NCBI GenBank assembly: GCA_028706735.1
Contig: JAQTVS010000063.1
Coordinates: forward strand, 1 to 9,662
DNA: 9,662 bases
Reading direction: 5' to 3'
DNA from: Thiomonas sp.
GTDB taxonomy: Bacteria > Pseudomonadota > Gammaproteobacteria > Burkholderiales > Burkholderiaceae_C
Shown here: one piece after another, positions 1-5,838 of the stretch
Layout: every line of letters begins with the position of its first letter
How positions within the stretch are numbered: the stretch's first letter is position 1
Notes under the pieces: model-generated
What the model was told of the DNA's origin: nothing
Database searches by the model: none
The model's input: only the letters and a program-made list of their open reading frames with translations
Translations under genes and position numbers: made by a program

Positions 1-29
1 TCGCAAGCTCGTTTTCACCGTCTTTTTGT

Positions 30-48
30 CCCATAGCGGGGCTATGGG
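30..48. repeat. Perfect 8-bp palindrome with 3-nt loop
   Basis: The arms CCCATAGC (30-37) and GCTATGGG (41-48) are exact reverse complements around GGG. Neither strand has a T-tract after the stem: the plus strand continues TCTGC and the minus strand continues ACAAAAAG. It is therefore not a classical intrinsic terminator. It could be an operator, an RNA hairpin, or the 3' part of an element that begins outside the window. The rest of 1-155 shows no supported gene. A plus-strand frame is open from base 2 to a TAG at 143-145, but it has no start codon within the window that I can support. Confidence 0.6.
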
Positions 49-142
49 TCTGCAAATCCGGCAAAAACTGTCCTCGCTGGGCCCCATTTTGGCTACGCCG
101 CTCTCCGAGAACGCTTTCGACGACCAAGGCCCGACAGGCTCC

Positions 143-148
143 TAGAAT
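143..148 (+). promoter_or_regulatory. Candidate -10 box (TAGAAT) before the asmA-like gene
   Basis: TAGAAT matches the sigma-70 -10 consensus TATAAT at 5 of 6 positions. It lies 7 nt before an ATG at 156. No good -35 hexamer is seen 16-18 nt upstream. The same spacing and a similar sequence (TACAAT, 7 nt, ATG) occur in front of tldD on the minus strand, which raises the likelihood that this is a real start signal. Transcription would begin close to 155-156. Confidence 0.35.
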
Positions 149-155
149 CGGCGCC

Positions 156-227
156 ATGTTGACCAACAAGCCCCGCATTGTGCCCCCGGCCGATCGTCCC
201 TGTGGCGCAAGTCCCGACAATGACTGA
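156..227 (+). CDS. Possible 23-codon leader ORF overlapping the asmA-like start
   Basis: An ATG at 156 opens a 23-codon frame that ends at TGA 225-227. It overlaps the ATG (220) of the AsmA-family gene by 8 nt in the arrangement AATGACTGA. The peptide (beginning MLTNKPRIVPPADRP) resembles nothing I know. Two things make it worth listing: the -10-like TAGAAT exactly 7 nt before its ATG, and the lack of a Shine-Dalgarno sequence before position 220, which would fit translational coupling. It may equally be a chance frame in the 5' leader, and it has no protein-level support. Confidence 0.2.
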   Translation: MLTNKPRIVPPADRPCGASPDND

Positions 228-2544
228 GGTCACTGCGCCGCAGCCTGCTCCCGATGTGCCGCGCAAGCGCTGGCCTGTGCGCTTGGCCAAGGGGCTGATG
301 GCCGCGTTGCTGGCGGCGGTCATCCTGCTGGTGGGCGGCTTGAGCATTCTGCTGCTGACCTTCGATCCCAATCAGTACAAGGCCATGCTCATTCAGGTGG
401 TGCAGGAGCGCGAACACCGCACCCTCACCCTGCCGGGCACGATCGAACTCAAGCTGTTCCCGCCGCTCACCCTGCGCACCGGGCCGTTCACCCTGAGTGA
501 GCGCGACTCGTCTGCGGTGTTTGCCCGCGCCGACGATCTGCGGCTGCACCTCGACCTGTTCGCCCTGTTGCGGCGCAAGCTGGTGGTCGACCGGGTGGTG
601 ATGATCAAGCCGCAGGTTCACGTCGCCCGCAACGCCAGGGGGCAGTTCAATTTTGCCGACCTGCTGCCGGACAGCAAGCCCGATGCCGGGCAGGCGCAAA
701 GCCCGCTCGGCCTGTCGGTGCATCGCCTGCAGGTCGAGCAGGGTGTCATCACTTACGACGACGACAAGGCGCAGGTTCACGGCGCGTTTGCGGGGCTGGA
801 TCTGGAGCTCGCCGGGCTGGACGGCGGCAGTGCGGGGGGCTTCCATCTGGGCGCCACGGCGCGTTTTGTCCAGCCTGCGCTGGCCACCCGCATCGAACTG
901 CGCGGCAAGTTGCAGTCCGATACCGCGCAACACAGCCTGGCGCTGTCCGATCTGGCCCTGTCCGTGCAGGGCGACGCGCTTGGCCTGAAATCCATGCAAA
1001 CCCAGGTCAACGCGGCCAAACTGAGCCTGGTCACCAGCCCGGCGCTGGAGTTGAATGCGCAGCAATGGCGCCTCAACACCACAGCGCGCACCGCCAGCGG
1101 CGAGACGCTGACCGCGCAGGCCAGCCTGCCTGCGCTCAGCCTCAAGGGCGACGCACTGCAGCTCGGCGCCTTTCACGCCGCGCTGCATCTGGCCGCGCCG
1201 CAGCCGCTGCAGGTGGATGTCAGCACCCAGCAGGCTGCAGGCACATGGAGCGCGCTGCGCATTCCCGTTGCGCAGGTCGATGTGCAGCGCGGCGCGTCGG
1301 GCCAGGCCGGTGCGCTGCAGCTCACCCTGGCCTCGCCGCTGCAACTCGACCTGGCTCAGTCGCGCTACGACCTGTTGGCGCTCAAGCTGTCCGGGCAGAT
1401 GGTTGCGGGCGACGCGGCCAAGCCCCACACCCTGGCGCTGCAGGGCAATGCGCACTATGCGGCCGCCGTGGGTGCTGCGCCCCCGGCAGCGCAGTTCCAG
1501 TTGCAGGGACTGATGGCCGGGAGCGCGGTCAAGGCGGTGGGCAGTTGGACGCAGCCCGGCGCCCTGAAGCTCGATCTGAACGCAGACCACATCCGTCTCG
1601 ACGACTGGCTGCCTTCCACGCCGGCCAAGCCACCGGCCACTGCGTCTGCCGAAACGCCCATCGATCTCTCGGCTTTCCAGGCTGTCGCGCTGAACGCGCA
1701 GTTCAAGATCGGCAGCCTGTTGTTCAAGGGCATGCAGTGGAGTGCGGTGCAGGGCACGCTCGGCAGCGACCGCAAGACCCTGACGCTGCAGCCCTTCAGC
1801 GCGCAGGGGTTCGGCGGCACGGTCGGCGCCACCTTGCATGTCGATCTGGCAAGCCGCCGCTACACCCTGCAGCAGAACGCGCGCGATGTCAGCGTGCAGC
1901 CCATTTTGCAGGCGTTCACAGGCAAGAATTTTTTGCTCGGCAAGGCCAGCTGGACGCTGAACCTGAACGCGCAGGGCAAGACGCTGCAGGCCTTGCTCGC
2001 CAGCGTCTCGGGCAAGGCGCGGCTGGACGTGAAGAACGGTGCGGTCAAGGGTTTCAACCTGGCGCAAATGCTGCGCAACGCCCGCACCTTGCTGGCTGCA
2101 CGCAAGGACGGCCAGTTCGCCGCCACGCCGGGCGAGCAGACCGACTTCACCGCTCTGAGCGCGACCTTCAATCTGCAGAACGGTGTGGCGAAGAACAGTG
2201 ACCTGTTGGTGCAAAGCCCCTTGCTGCGGGTCGGCGGCGAAGGCTGGTTCGACCTGCCCAAGCAACGTCTGGATTACCTGCTGTTGCCCAGCGCGGCCGG
2301 CACGCTGCAAGGGCGGGGCGGCGCGGAACTCGCGGCCCTGCGCGGCGTCACCGTGCCGGTGCGCATCAGCGGCAGTTTTGCCCAGCCTTCCTACACCGTG
2401 CTGTGGTCGCAGGCTGGCGGCAATCTGCTGCGCCAGACGCTGAAAAACACCTTGCAGGATGCCTTGCAAAAGCAACTGGCTCCTGCGCAGGAGCAGCCCT
2501 TGCAAAAAGTCGTCCCCGGCTTGTTCAAGGGGCTGTTTCCCTGA
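220..2544 (+). CDS. AsmA-family inner-membrane protein
   Basis: The 774-residue protein has a short basic cytoplasmic N-terminus, one membrane segment at about residues 25-47, then a long periplasmic region. Just after the membrane segment come FDPNQYK and a PGTIELKLFPPLTL stretch, the typical start of the AsmA N-terminal domain. The C-terminal AsmA-type module lies at about residues 600-700, with LDVKNGAVKGFNLAQML and VQSPLLRVGGEGWFDLP. The middle is beta-rich with many short Leu/Gln/Ala strands. AsmA relatives (AsmA, TamB, YhdP) span the periplasm and are linked to phospholipid transport and outer-membrane integrity; that role is inferred here. The start is uncertain: ATG 220 has no clear Shine-Dalgarno sequence, and an in-frame TTG at 178 would add 14 residues. 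The gene is transcribed alone and converges on the TPM operon. Full-length and intact. Confidence 0.88.
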   Translation: MTEVTAPQPAPDVPRKRWPVRLAKGLMAALLAAVILLVGGLSILLLTFDPNQYKAMLIQVVQEREHRTLTLPGTIELKLFPPLTLRTGPFTLSERDSSAVFARADDLRLHLDLFALLRRKLVVDRVVMIKPQVHVARNARGQFNFADLLPDSKPDAGQAQSPLGLSVHRLQVEQGVITYDDDKAQVHGAFAGLDLELAGLDGGSAGGFHLGATARFVQPALATRIELRGKLQSDTAQHSLALSDLALSVQGDALGLKSMQTQVNAAKLSLVTSPALELNAQQWRLNTTARTASGETLTAQASLPALSLKGDALQLGAFHAALHLAAPQPLQVDVSTQQAAGTWSALRIPVAQVDVQRGASGQAGALQLTLASPLQLDLAQSRYDLLALKLSGQMVAGDAAKPHTLALQGNAHYAAAVGAAPPAAQFQLQGLMAGSAVKAVGSWTQPGALKLDLNADHIRLDDWLPSTPAKPPATASAETPIDLSAFQAVALNAQFKIGSLLFKGMQWSAVQGTLGSDRKTLTLQPFSAQGFGGTVGATLHVDLASRRYTLQQNARDVSVQPILQAFTGKNFLLGKASWTLNLNAQGKTLQALLASVSGKARLDVKNGAVKGFNLAQMLRNARTLLAARKDGQFAATPGEQTDFTALSATFNLQNGVAKNSDLLVQSPLLRVGGEGWFDLPKQRLDYLLLPSAAGTLQGRGGAELAALRGVTVPVRISGSFAQPSYTVLWSQAGGNLLRQTLKNTLQDALQKQLAPAQEQPLQKVVPGLFKGLFP

Positions 2545-2700
2545 GAGCGCCCCCAGACCTGCCGCGTCCGCCTCAGCCCCCCGAGGGGGATGAGGCCCGC
2601 GGCTCCAAGCTGCCCTGCGGCAGCTTGGACGGAGCCGAATCCGAGCAGTTTGCAAGCTGCGAGGTAGACCAGAAAACTTGGGGCGGCCCGGCGTTTCTGG
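2545..2700. repeat. Structured intergenic repeat, copy A (long form)
   Basis: Begins immediately after the asmA-like stop. Module 1 (2545-2589) contains a hairpin, CTCA-g-CCCCC / GGGGG-a-TGAG (2572-2594) around a CGA loop. Module 2 is the 18-nt core ACTTGGGGCGGCCCGGCG (2676-2693) flanked by complementary arms CCAGAAA (2669-2675) and TTTCTGG (2694-2700). Between the modules is an extra stretch of about 78 nt, absent from copy B, carrying a strong hairpin (separate entry). The element probably acts in RNA 3'-end formation or stability between the convergent genes, or is a dispersed non-coding repeat. No frame here looks coding. Confidence 0.7.
2600..2637. repeat. Long imperfect hairpin inside repeat copy A
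   Basis: CGGCTCC (2600-2606) pairs with GGAGCCG (2631-2637), and AAGCTGCC (2607-2614) pairs with GGCAGCTT (2619-2626). This leaves a CTGC loop and a 4-nt bulge, GGAC, on the 3' side: 15 base pairs in all. There is no T-tract on either side. The hairpin is part of the insert that distinguishes copy A from copy B. Confidence 0.7.
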
Positions 2701-2701
2701 T

Positions 2702-2781
2702 GAGCGCCCCCAGACCTGCCGCGTTCGCGTCAGGCCCCCCGAGGGGGTTGAGAAAACTTGGGGCGGCCCTGCGTTTTCTCA
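2702..2781. repeat. Structured intergenic repeat, copy B (compact form)
   Basis: Module 1 (2702-2747) matches copy A closely, including the CCCCC-CGA-GGGGG hairpin. Module 2 follows almost directly: the core ACTTGGGGCGGCCCTGCG (2756-2773) flanked by TGAGAAA(A) and TTTTCTCA, which form an 8-9 bp stem. It ends 12 nt before the last codon of the minus-strand TPM gene, the place expected for a terminator or 3' stabiliser of that operon. The stem TGAG (2749-2752) could also pair into the C/G hairpin, so two folds may compete. Confidence 0.72.
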
Positions 2782-2793
2782 GGAGCGCTTGAC

Positions 2794-3300
2794 TCAAAGA
2801 CGCAGCACCACCGGCCAGTCGGGCAGCTCGTTGCGTTTCTCCCCGGCTTTCAGCGGAGCGTGGCGGGCGAGAAGGGCGCTGACCCCGGCCACGCCCTGCA
2901 GCGCGGCAGCTTGGTACTGCCCCTGGCGCAACAGGGCTTCCATGCTGCGGCACACCTGCTCCCAGGCAGCGGCGTCCACATGCTGGTGAATACCGCGATC
3001 GGCAACGATTTCCACATCGCGTTCGGCCAGCAGCAGGTAGATCAGCACGCCGTCGTTGTGCTCCGTGTCCCAGACGTGCAGATGCGAGAACACCTCGATG
3101 GCGCGGGCTCGCGGCGTCAGGCCGCGCCAGAGTTCGGGCAGATCGAGCGCGCCTTCCACGGCAAAGCGGATTTCGCCGCCATGTTGCTGTTCGGCGGCGC
3201 GAATGGCTTGGGTGATGGCTTGCAGCGTGGCATGGGGAAAGGCCTGGCGCACCCGCCAGGGCGCAAAGCTGAGGTGCCGGATCAGGCGTTTGAGTTGCAT
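2794..3300 (-). CDS. TPM-domain protein without signal peptide
   Basis: A 168-residue protein read from ATG 3300. The start lies 1 nt after the stop of the upstream ygcG-like gene (TGACATG), so translation is probably coupled. The frame extends further upstream without a stop, but that part duplicates the coding region of its neighbour and is not protein-like. The sequence has the features of the small TPM (YgcG/Psb32/MOLO-1) family: RQAFPHATLQAITQAI near the N-terminus, GEIRFAVE, then HLHVWDTEHNDGVLIYLLL and DVEIVADRGI, and a LPDWPVVL end. No signal peptide or membrane segment is visible, so it is probably cytoplasmic or peripheral. It is the last gene of the lemA operon. The biochemical function of such TPM proteins in bacteria is not established; phosphatase activity is known for plant relatives only. 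Confidence 0.86.
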   Translation of the reverse strand: MQLKRLIRHLSFAPWRVRQAFPHATLQAITQAIRAAEQQHGGEIRFAVEGALDLPELWRGLTPRARAIEVFSHLHVWDTEHNDGVLIYLLLAERDVEIVADRGIHQHVDAAAWEQVCRSMEALLRQGQYQAAALQGVAGVSALLARHAPLKAGEKRNELPDWPVVLRL

Positions 3301-3301
3301 G

Positions 3302-4174
3302 TCACCACCGGCCCGAAGCGCCGCCTCCGCCAAACCCGCCACCACCGCCGCTGAAGCCGCCGGAACCGGAGCCGCCGCCAAACCCGCCTCCAAAGCCGCC
3401 GCCACCGAATCCACCCGGCCCGCCGCCCAAACGCACGCCGCTGAACACGGCGAAGAAGGCTGCCACTGCCAGTCCCAGGCCGAGCAGGGCCGAACCAATC
3501 AGCAACCAGCCGATGCCGCCCGCAATCAGACCCGCCAGACCGGAGCCGACTGTGCGGCCCAACACGGCGCGCAGCGCGGAGCCGGCAAAAACCGCAGCGA
3601 TCAGCAGGAAAAACGCGGTTTCCGTCGAGTTGACGCCGCCCGCAGCAGACGCCGCGGCCTTGGGCGGCGGCAACTGCTCGCCGTCGATCAGCTTCATGAT
3701 CTGCCGCACCCCGGCCTGCAGTCCGCCGAAATAGTCGCCCTGCTTGAACCGCGGGGTCACCACCTCGGCGATGAGGCGTTTGGCAATGGCGTCGGGAATG
3801 GCCCCTTCCAGTCCGTAGCCCACTTCGATGCGCATCGCGCGGTCGTCCTTGGCCACCAGCAGCAGCACGCCGTCATCCTGCCCCTTGCGTCCGAGCTTCC
3901 AGGCGTCTGTGACGCGGATGCTGTATTGCTCGATGGCTTCGGGCGCGGTGCTCGGCACCATCAACACGGCGATCTGGCTGCCCTTTTGCGCCGCAAAGGC
4001 GCGCAGCTCCTGATCGAGCGTGGCGGTCTGGTCGGGGGTGAGGGTGCCGGTGAGGTCGGTGACCGGCGCCGTGAGCGCGGGCACTGGCGCCAGCGCGGCC
4101 TGGGCAGCTGCACTCAACCCGCACAACAGCAGCGCGGCCAGCCAGCGCGTCCAAATTCTGCGCAACAGCGTCAT
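3302..4174 (-). CDS. YgcG-like TPM-domain membrane protein with Gly-rich tail
   Basis: A 290-residue protein. The signal peptide is about residues 1-27 (RR, hydrophobic core, AQA). A periplasmic TPM domain at about 33-168 includes PVTDLTGTLTPDQ, the conserved DDGVLLLVAKDDR and IEVGYGLEGAIPD. Two hydrophobic segments follow at about 187-205 and 211-246. The C-terminal tail (about 249-290) is almost pure Gly/Phe/Ser and ends in GGGGASGRW, a terminal signature seen in many YgcG proteins. Domain order and length are typical of the family. It starts 6 nt after the lemA stop, with a weak TAAGG Shine-Dalgarno sequence overlapping that stop. Likely an inner-membrane partner of LemA; the molecular role is unknown. 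The Gly codons make 3306-3425 low-complexity DNA. Confidence 0.9.
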   Translation of the reverse strand: MTLLRRIWTRWLAALLLCGLSAAAQAALAPVPALTAPVTDLTGTLTPDQTATLDQELRAFAAQKGSQIAVLMVPSTAPEAIEQYSIRVTDAWKLGRKGQDDGVLLLVAKDDRAMRIEVGYGLEGAIPDAIAKRLIAEVVTPRFKQGDYFGGLQAGVRQIMKLIDGEQLPPPKAAASAAGGVNSTETAFFLLIAAVFAGSALRAVLGRTVGSGLAGLIAGGIGWLLIGSALLGLGLAVAAFFAVFSGVRLGGGPGGFGGGGFGGGFGGGSGSGGFSGGGGGFGGGGASGRW

Positions 4175-4180
4175 GCGACC

Positions 4181-4801
4181 TTACTTCGATGCGGCGGGCG
4201 CGGGCGTCGTGCCGCCGAAGTCCACCTTGGGCGCCACCGAGATGGCCTTTTCGTTCTCCACCGTGAAGTTCGGCTTGACCTTCATGCCGATGACCATGGC
4301 GGTGAGATTGCTTGGGAACTGCCGCACCAGGTTGTTATAGCTCTGCACCGCCTCGATATAGCGCATGCGCGCCACGGTAATGCGGTTCTCCGTGCCTTCG
4401 AGCTGCGCCTGCAGATCGCGGAACACGCCGTCGGCCTTGAGCTGCGGGTAGTTCTCGGAGACGGCGATCAGGCGCGACAGCGCGCTGGTCATCTGCGCCT
4501 GGGCTTCCTGAAATTTGGCGAATGCGGCCGGGTCGTTGATGAGCTCGGGCGTGGCCTGGATCTGCCCGACCTTGGCGCGCGCCTCCGTCACCTGCACGAA
4601 CACATCCTTTTCATGCGCGGCATAGCCCTTGACCACGTTTACCAGATTGGGCACCAGATCGGCCCGCCGCTGATACTGGTTGAGCACTTCGGCCCAGCTC
4701 GCCTTGATCTGCTCATCGGACGACTGCAGGGCGTTGTAGCCACAGCCGCTCAGACTCAGCAACGAGACGGAAAGCAGCAAGAGGGATAGCAGGCGGCGCA
4801 T
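4181..4801 (-). CDS. lemA: LemA-family lipoprotein
   Basis: A 206-residue protein from ATG 4801, preceded by GGAG (4810-4813) at 8 nt spacing. An in-frame extension to 4930 lacks a comparable ribosome site and would bury the signal peptide. Residues 1-19 are a lipoprotein signal ending in the lipobox LSGC, with Cys20 as the lipidation site. The rest is the helical LemA domain: YNALQSSDEQIKASWAEVLN, QYQRRADLVPNLVNVVKGYA, EKDVFVQVTEARAKVG, and the C-terminal YNNLVRQFPSN followed by VKPNFTVENE. All family landmarks are present. LemA proteins are membrane-anchored helical-bundle proteins of unclear function, commonly encoded beside TPM/YgcG proteins as here. It is the first gene of a three-gene minus-strand operon and is transcribed divergently from the Sel1 gene. 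Confidence 0.93.
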   Translation of the reverse strand: MRRLLSLLLLSVSLLSLSGCGYNALQSSDEQIKASWAEVLNQYQRRADLVPNLVNVVKGYAAHEKDVFVQVTEARAKVGQIQATPELINDPAAFAKFQEAQAQMTSALSRLIAVSENYPQLKADGVFRDLQAQLEGTENRITVARMRYIEAVQSYNNLVRQFPSNLTAMVIGMKVKPNFTVENEKAISVAPKVDFGGTTPAPAASK

Positions 4802-4867
4802 GGAACGGTCTCCAAAGAGAGTTGAAACAAGATGCAATGCAATCGCAAAGCATACCGTTTGATTGTT

Positions 4868-4895
4868 TTGAACGGGCGCGAGGCGGGGGTATGCT
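4868..4895 (+). promoter_or_regulatory. Candidate sigma-70 promoter for the Sel1-PPK2 pair
   Basis: TTGAAC (4868-4873) and TATGCT (4890-4895) are separated by 16 nt. They match the -35 and -10 consensus at 4 of 6 positions each. The predicted transcription start is near 4901-4903, about 20 nt before the chosen ATG. On the opposite strand another TATGCT (4854-4849) faces lemA, but without a well-placed -35. The 120-nt region thus probably carries divergent promoters. Confidence 0.5.
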
Positions 4896-4922
4896 GCGCG
4901 CTTGCCGAAGCCCGTTGCACAG

Positions 4923-5828
4923 ATGCGCATGACACATCCTCCCCACCTTGAAATTGGCGCCCGGACCGAACCGCCGCCGCTCGATTTCGACGAGACCCAG
5001 CATCCGCTCGAAGCGCTGGCGCATGCGGGCGACGCCGCCGCGCAGGAATGGCTGGGCGCGCACTATCACGACCGCAAGGACTATGTGCATGCGGCGCACT
5101 GGTATCGCAAGGCCGCGGATCAAGGATCTGCCGGGGCGAAATACAACCTCGGCTGGCTTTGCATCCACGGGCAAGGCTTGGAGCAGGACGACATGCAGGC
5201 CCTCGCCTTATGGCAGCAGGCCGCGCAGGACGGCCTGGCGCGCGCGATGAACGGTCTGGGTTTTCTGCACGAGCAAGGTCGCGGCGTGCCGCGCAGCGAT
5301 GTCCAGGCGCTGGCATGGTACCAGCGCGCAGCAGAAGCGGGCGACCCCAGCGGGCAATGCAATCTGGGCATTTTCCTTTTGCACGGCCGCGGGACGCCGG
5401 TCGTTCTGGAACGGGCAGCGGCCATGTTCTCCTTGGCCGCGCACCAGGGCTACCGCGAGGCCTGCTACCGCTACGGCCATCTGTTTGTGACCGGGCAGGG
5501 CGTCGAGCAGGACGACGCGCAGGCCATTGCCTGGCTGCGCAAGGCGGCAGAAATGGATCTGCCGGCGGCGCAACGCGACTTGGCCACCTTGCTGGCGCTG
5601 GGGCGCGGGGGAAGTCTGAACTACACCCAAGCGGCCGGTTGGTATCAGCGTGCCGCGGAACTCGGTGATGCGCAGGCGCAGTTCAGCCTGGGCGTGCTGT
5701 ATTACCGCGGGCTTGGCAAGCAGCAGGACGTTGAAAAGGCGCGGCTCTGGTGGACGCGGGCGGCAGCGCAGGGCGAGGAGCGCGCCAGTAAAAATTTGGC
5801 GTTGCTGGCAAAAGGCGTGCGGCGTTGA
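4923..5828 (+). CDS. Sel1-repeat (tetratricopeptide-like) protein
   Basis: A protein of about 301 residues made of roughly seven Sel1-like repeats of 35-36 residues, spanning about residues 36-295. Each carries the A-x-x-x-L-G / G-x-G / A-x-x-W-x-x-x-A-A pattern, for example YNLGWLCIHGQG, NGLGFLHEQGRGV, and ALAWYQRAAEAG. There is no signal peptide and no membrane segment, so it is probably cytosolic. Sel1 proteins fold into alpha-solenoids that act as protein-protein adaptors; the partner cannot be read from the sequence. The start is ambiguous: ATG 4923 is chosen because GAAG (4907-4910) is nearest to it, but ATG 4929 and TTG 4902 are in frame. The repeat at residues 36-67 is shortened, and the repeat at about 142-176 has lost the usual G-x-G-V spacing (HGRGTPVVLERA). 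It lies 10 nt upstream of PPK2 and is probably co-transcribed. Confidence 0.9.
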   Translation: MRMTHPPHLEIGARTEPPPLDFDETQHPLEALAHAGDAAAQEWLGAHYHDRKDYVHAAHWYRKAADQGSAGAKYNLGWLCIHGQGLEQDDMQALALWQQAAQDGLARAMNGLGFLHEQGRGVPRSDVQALAWYQRAAEAGDPSGQCNLGIFLLHGRGTPVVLERAAAMFSLAAHQGYREACYRYGHLFVTGQGVEQDDAQAIAWLRKAAEMDLPAAQRDLATLLALGRGGSLNYTQAAGWYQRAAELGDAQAQFSLGVLYYRGLGKQQDVEKARLWWTRAAAQGEERASKNLALLAKGVRR

Positions 5829-5838
5829 GGGCGGATCG

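Noticed and set aside
142..2655. An 837-codon open frame on the minus strand opposite the AsmA-family gene
   Set aside because: It is the antisense shadow of a GC-rich gene. The product is Gln/Arg/Leu-rich with no domain, and the opposite strand encodes a clear AsmA protein.
3306..3425. GGC/CCG-rich tandem-like DNA
   Set aside because: Explained by the glycine-rich C-terminal tail of the YgcG-like protein, which is normal for the family and not an independent repeat.
3301..3498. N-terminal extension of the small TPM protein to position 3498
   Set aside because: It overlaps the Gly-rich coding region of the upstream gene in another frame and is not protein-like; ATG 3300 follows that gene's stop by 1 nt and begins the conserved domain.
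3056..4789. A 577-codon plus-strand frame opposite the lemA/TPM operon
   Set aside because: All three minus-strand genes have recognisable domains and tight spacing. The plus-strand product is low-complexity Arg/Ala/His-rich and crosses three gene boundaries.
4802..4930. N-terminal extension of LemA to position 4930
   Set aside because: It would place 43 residues before a good lipoprotein signal and overlap the divergent promoter; ATG 4801 has a GGAG ribosome site.
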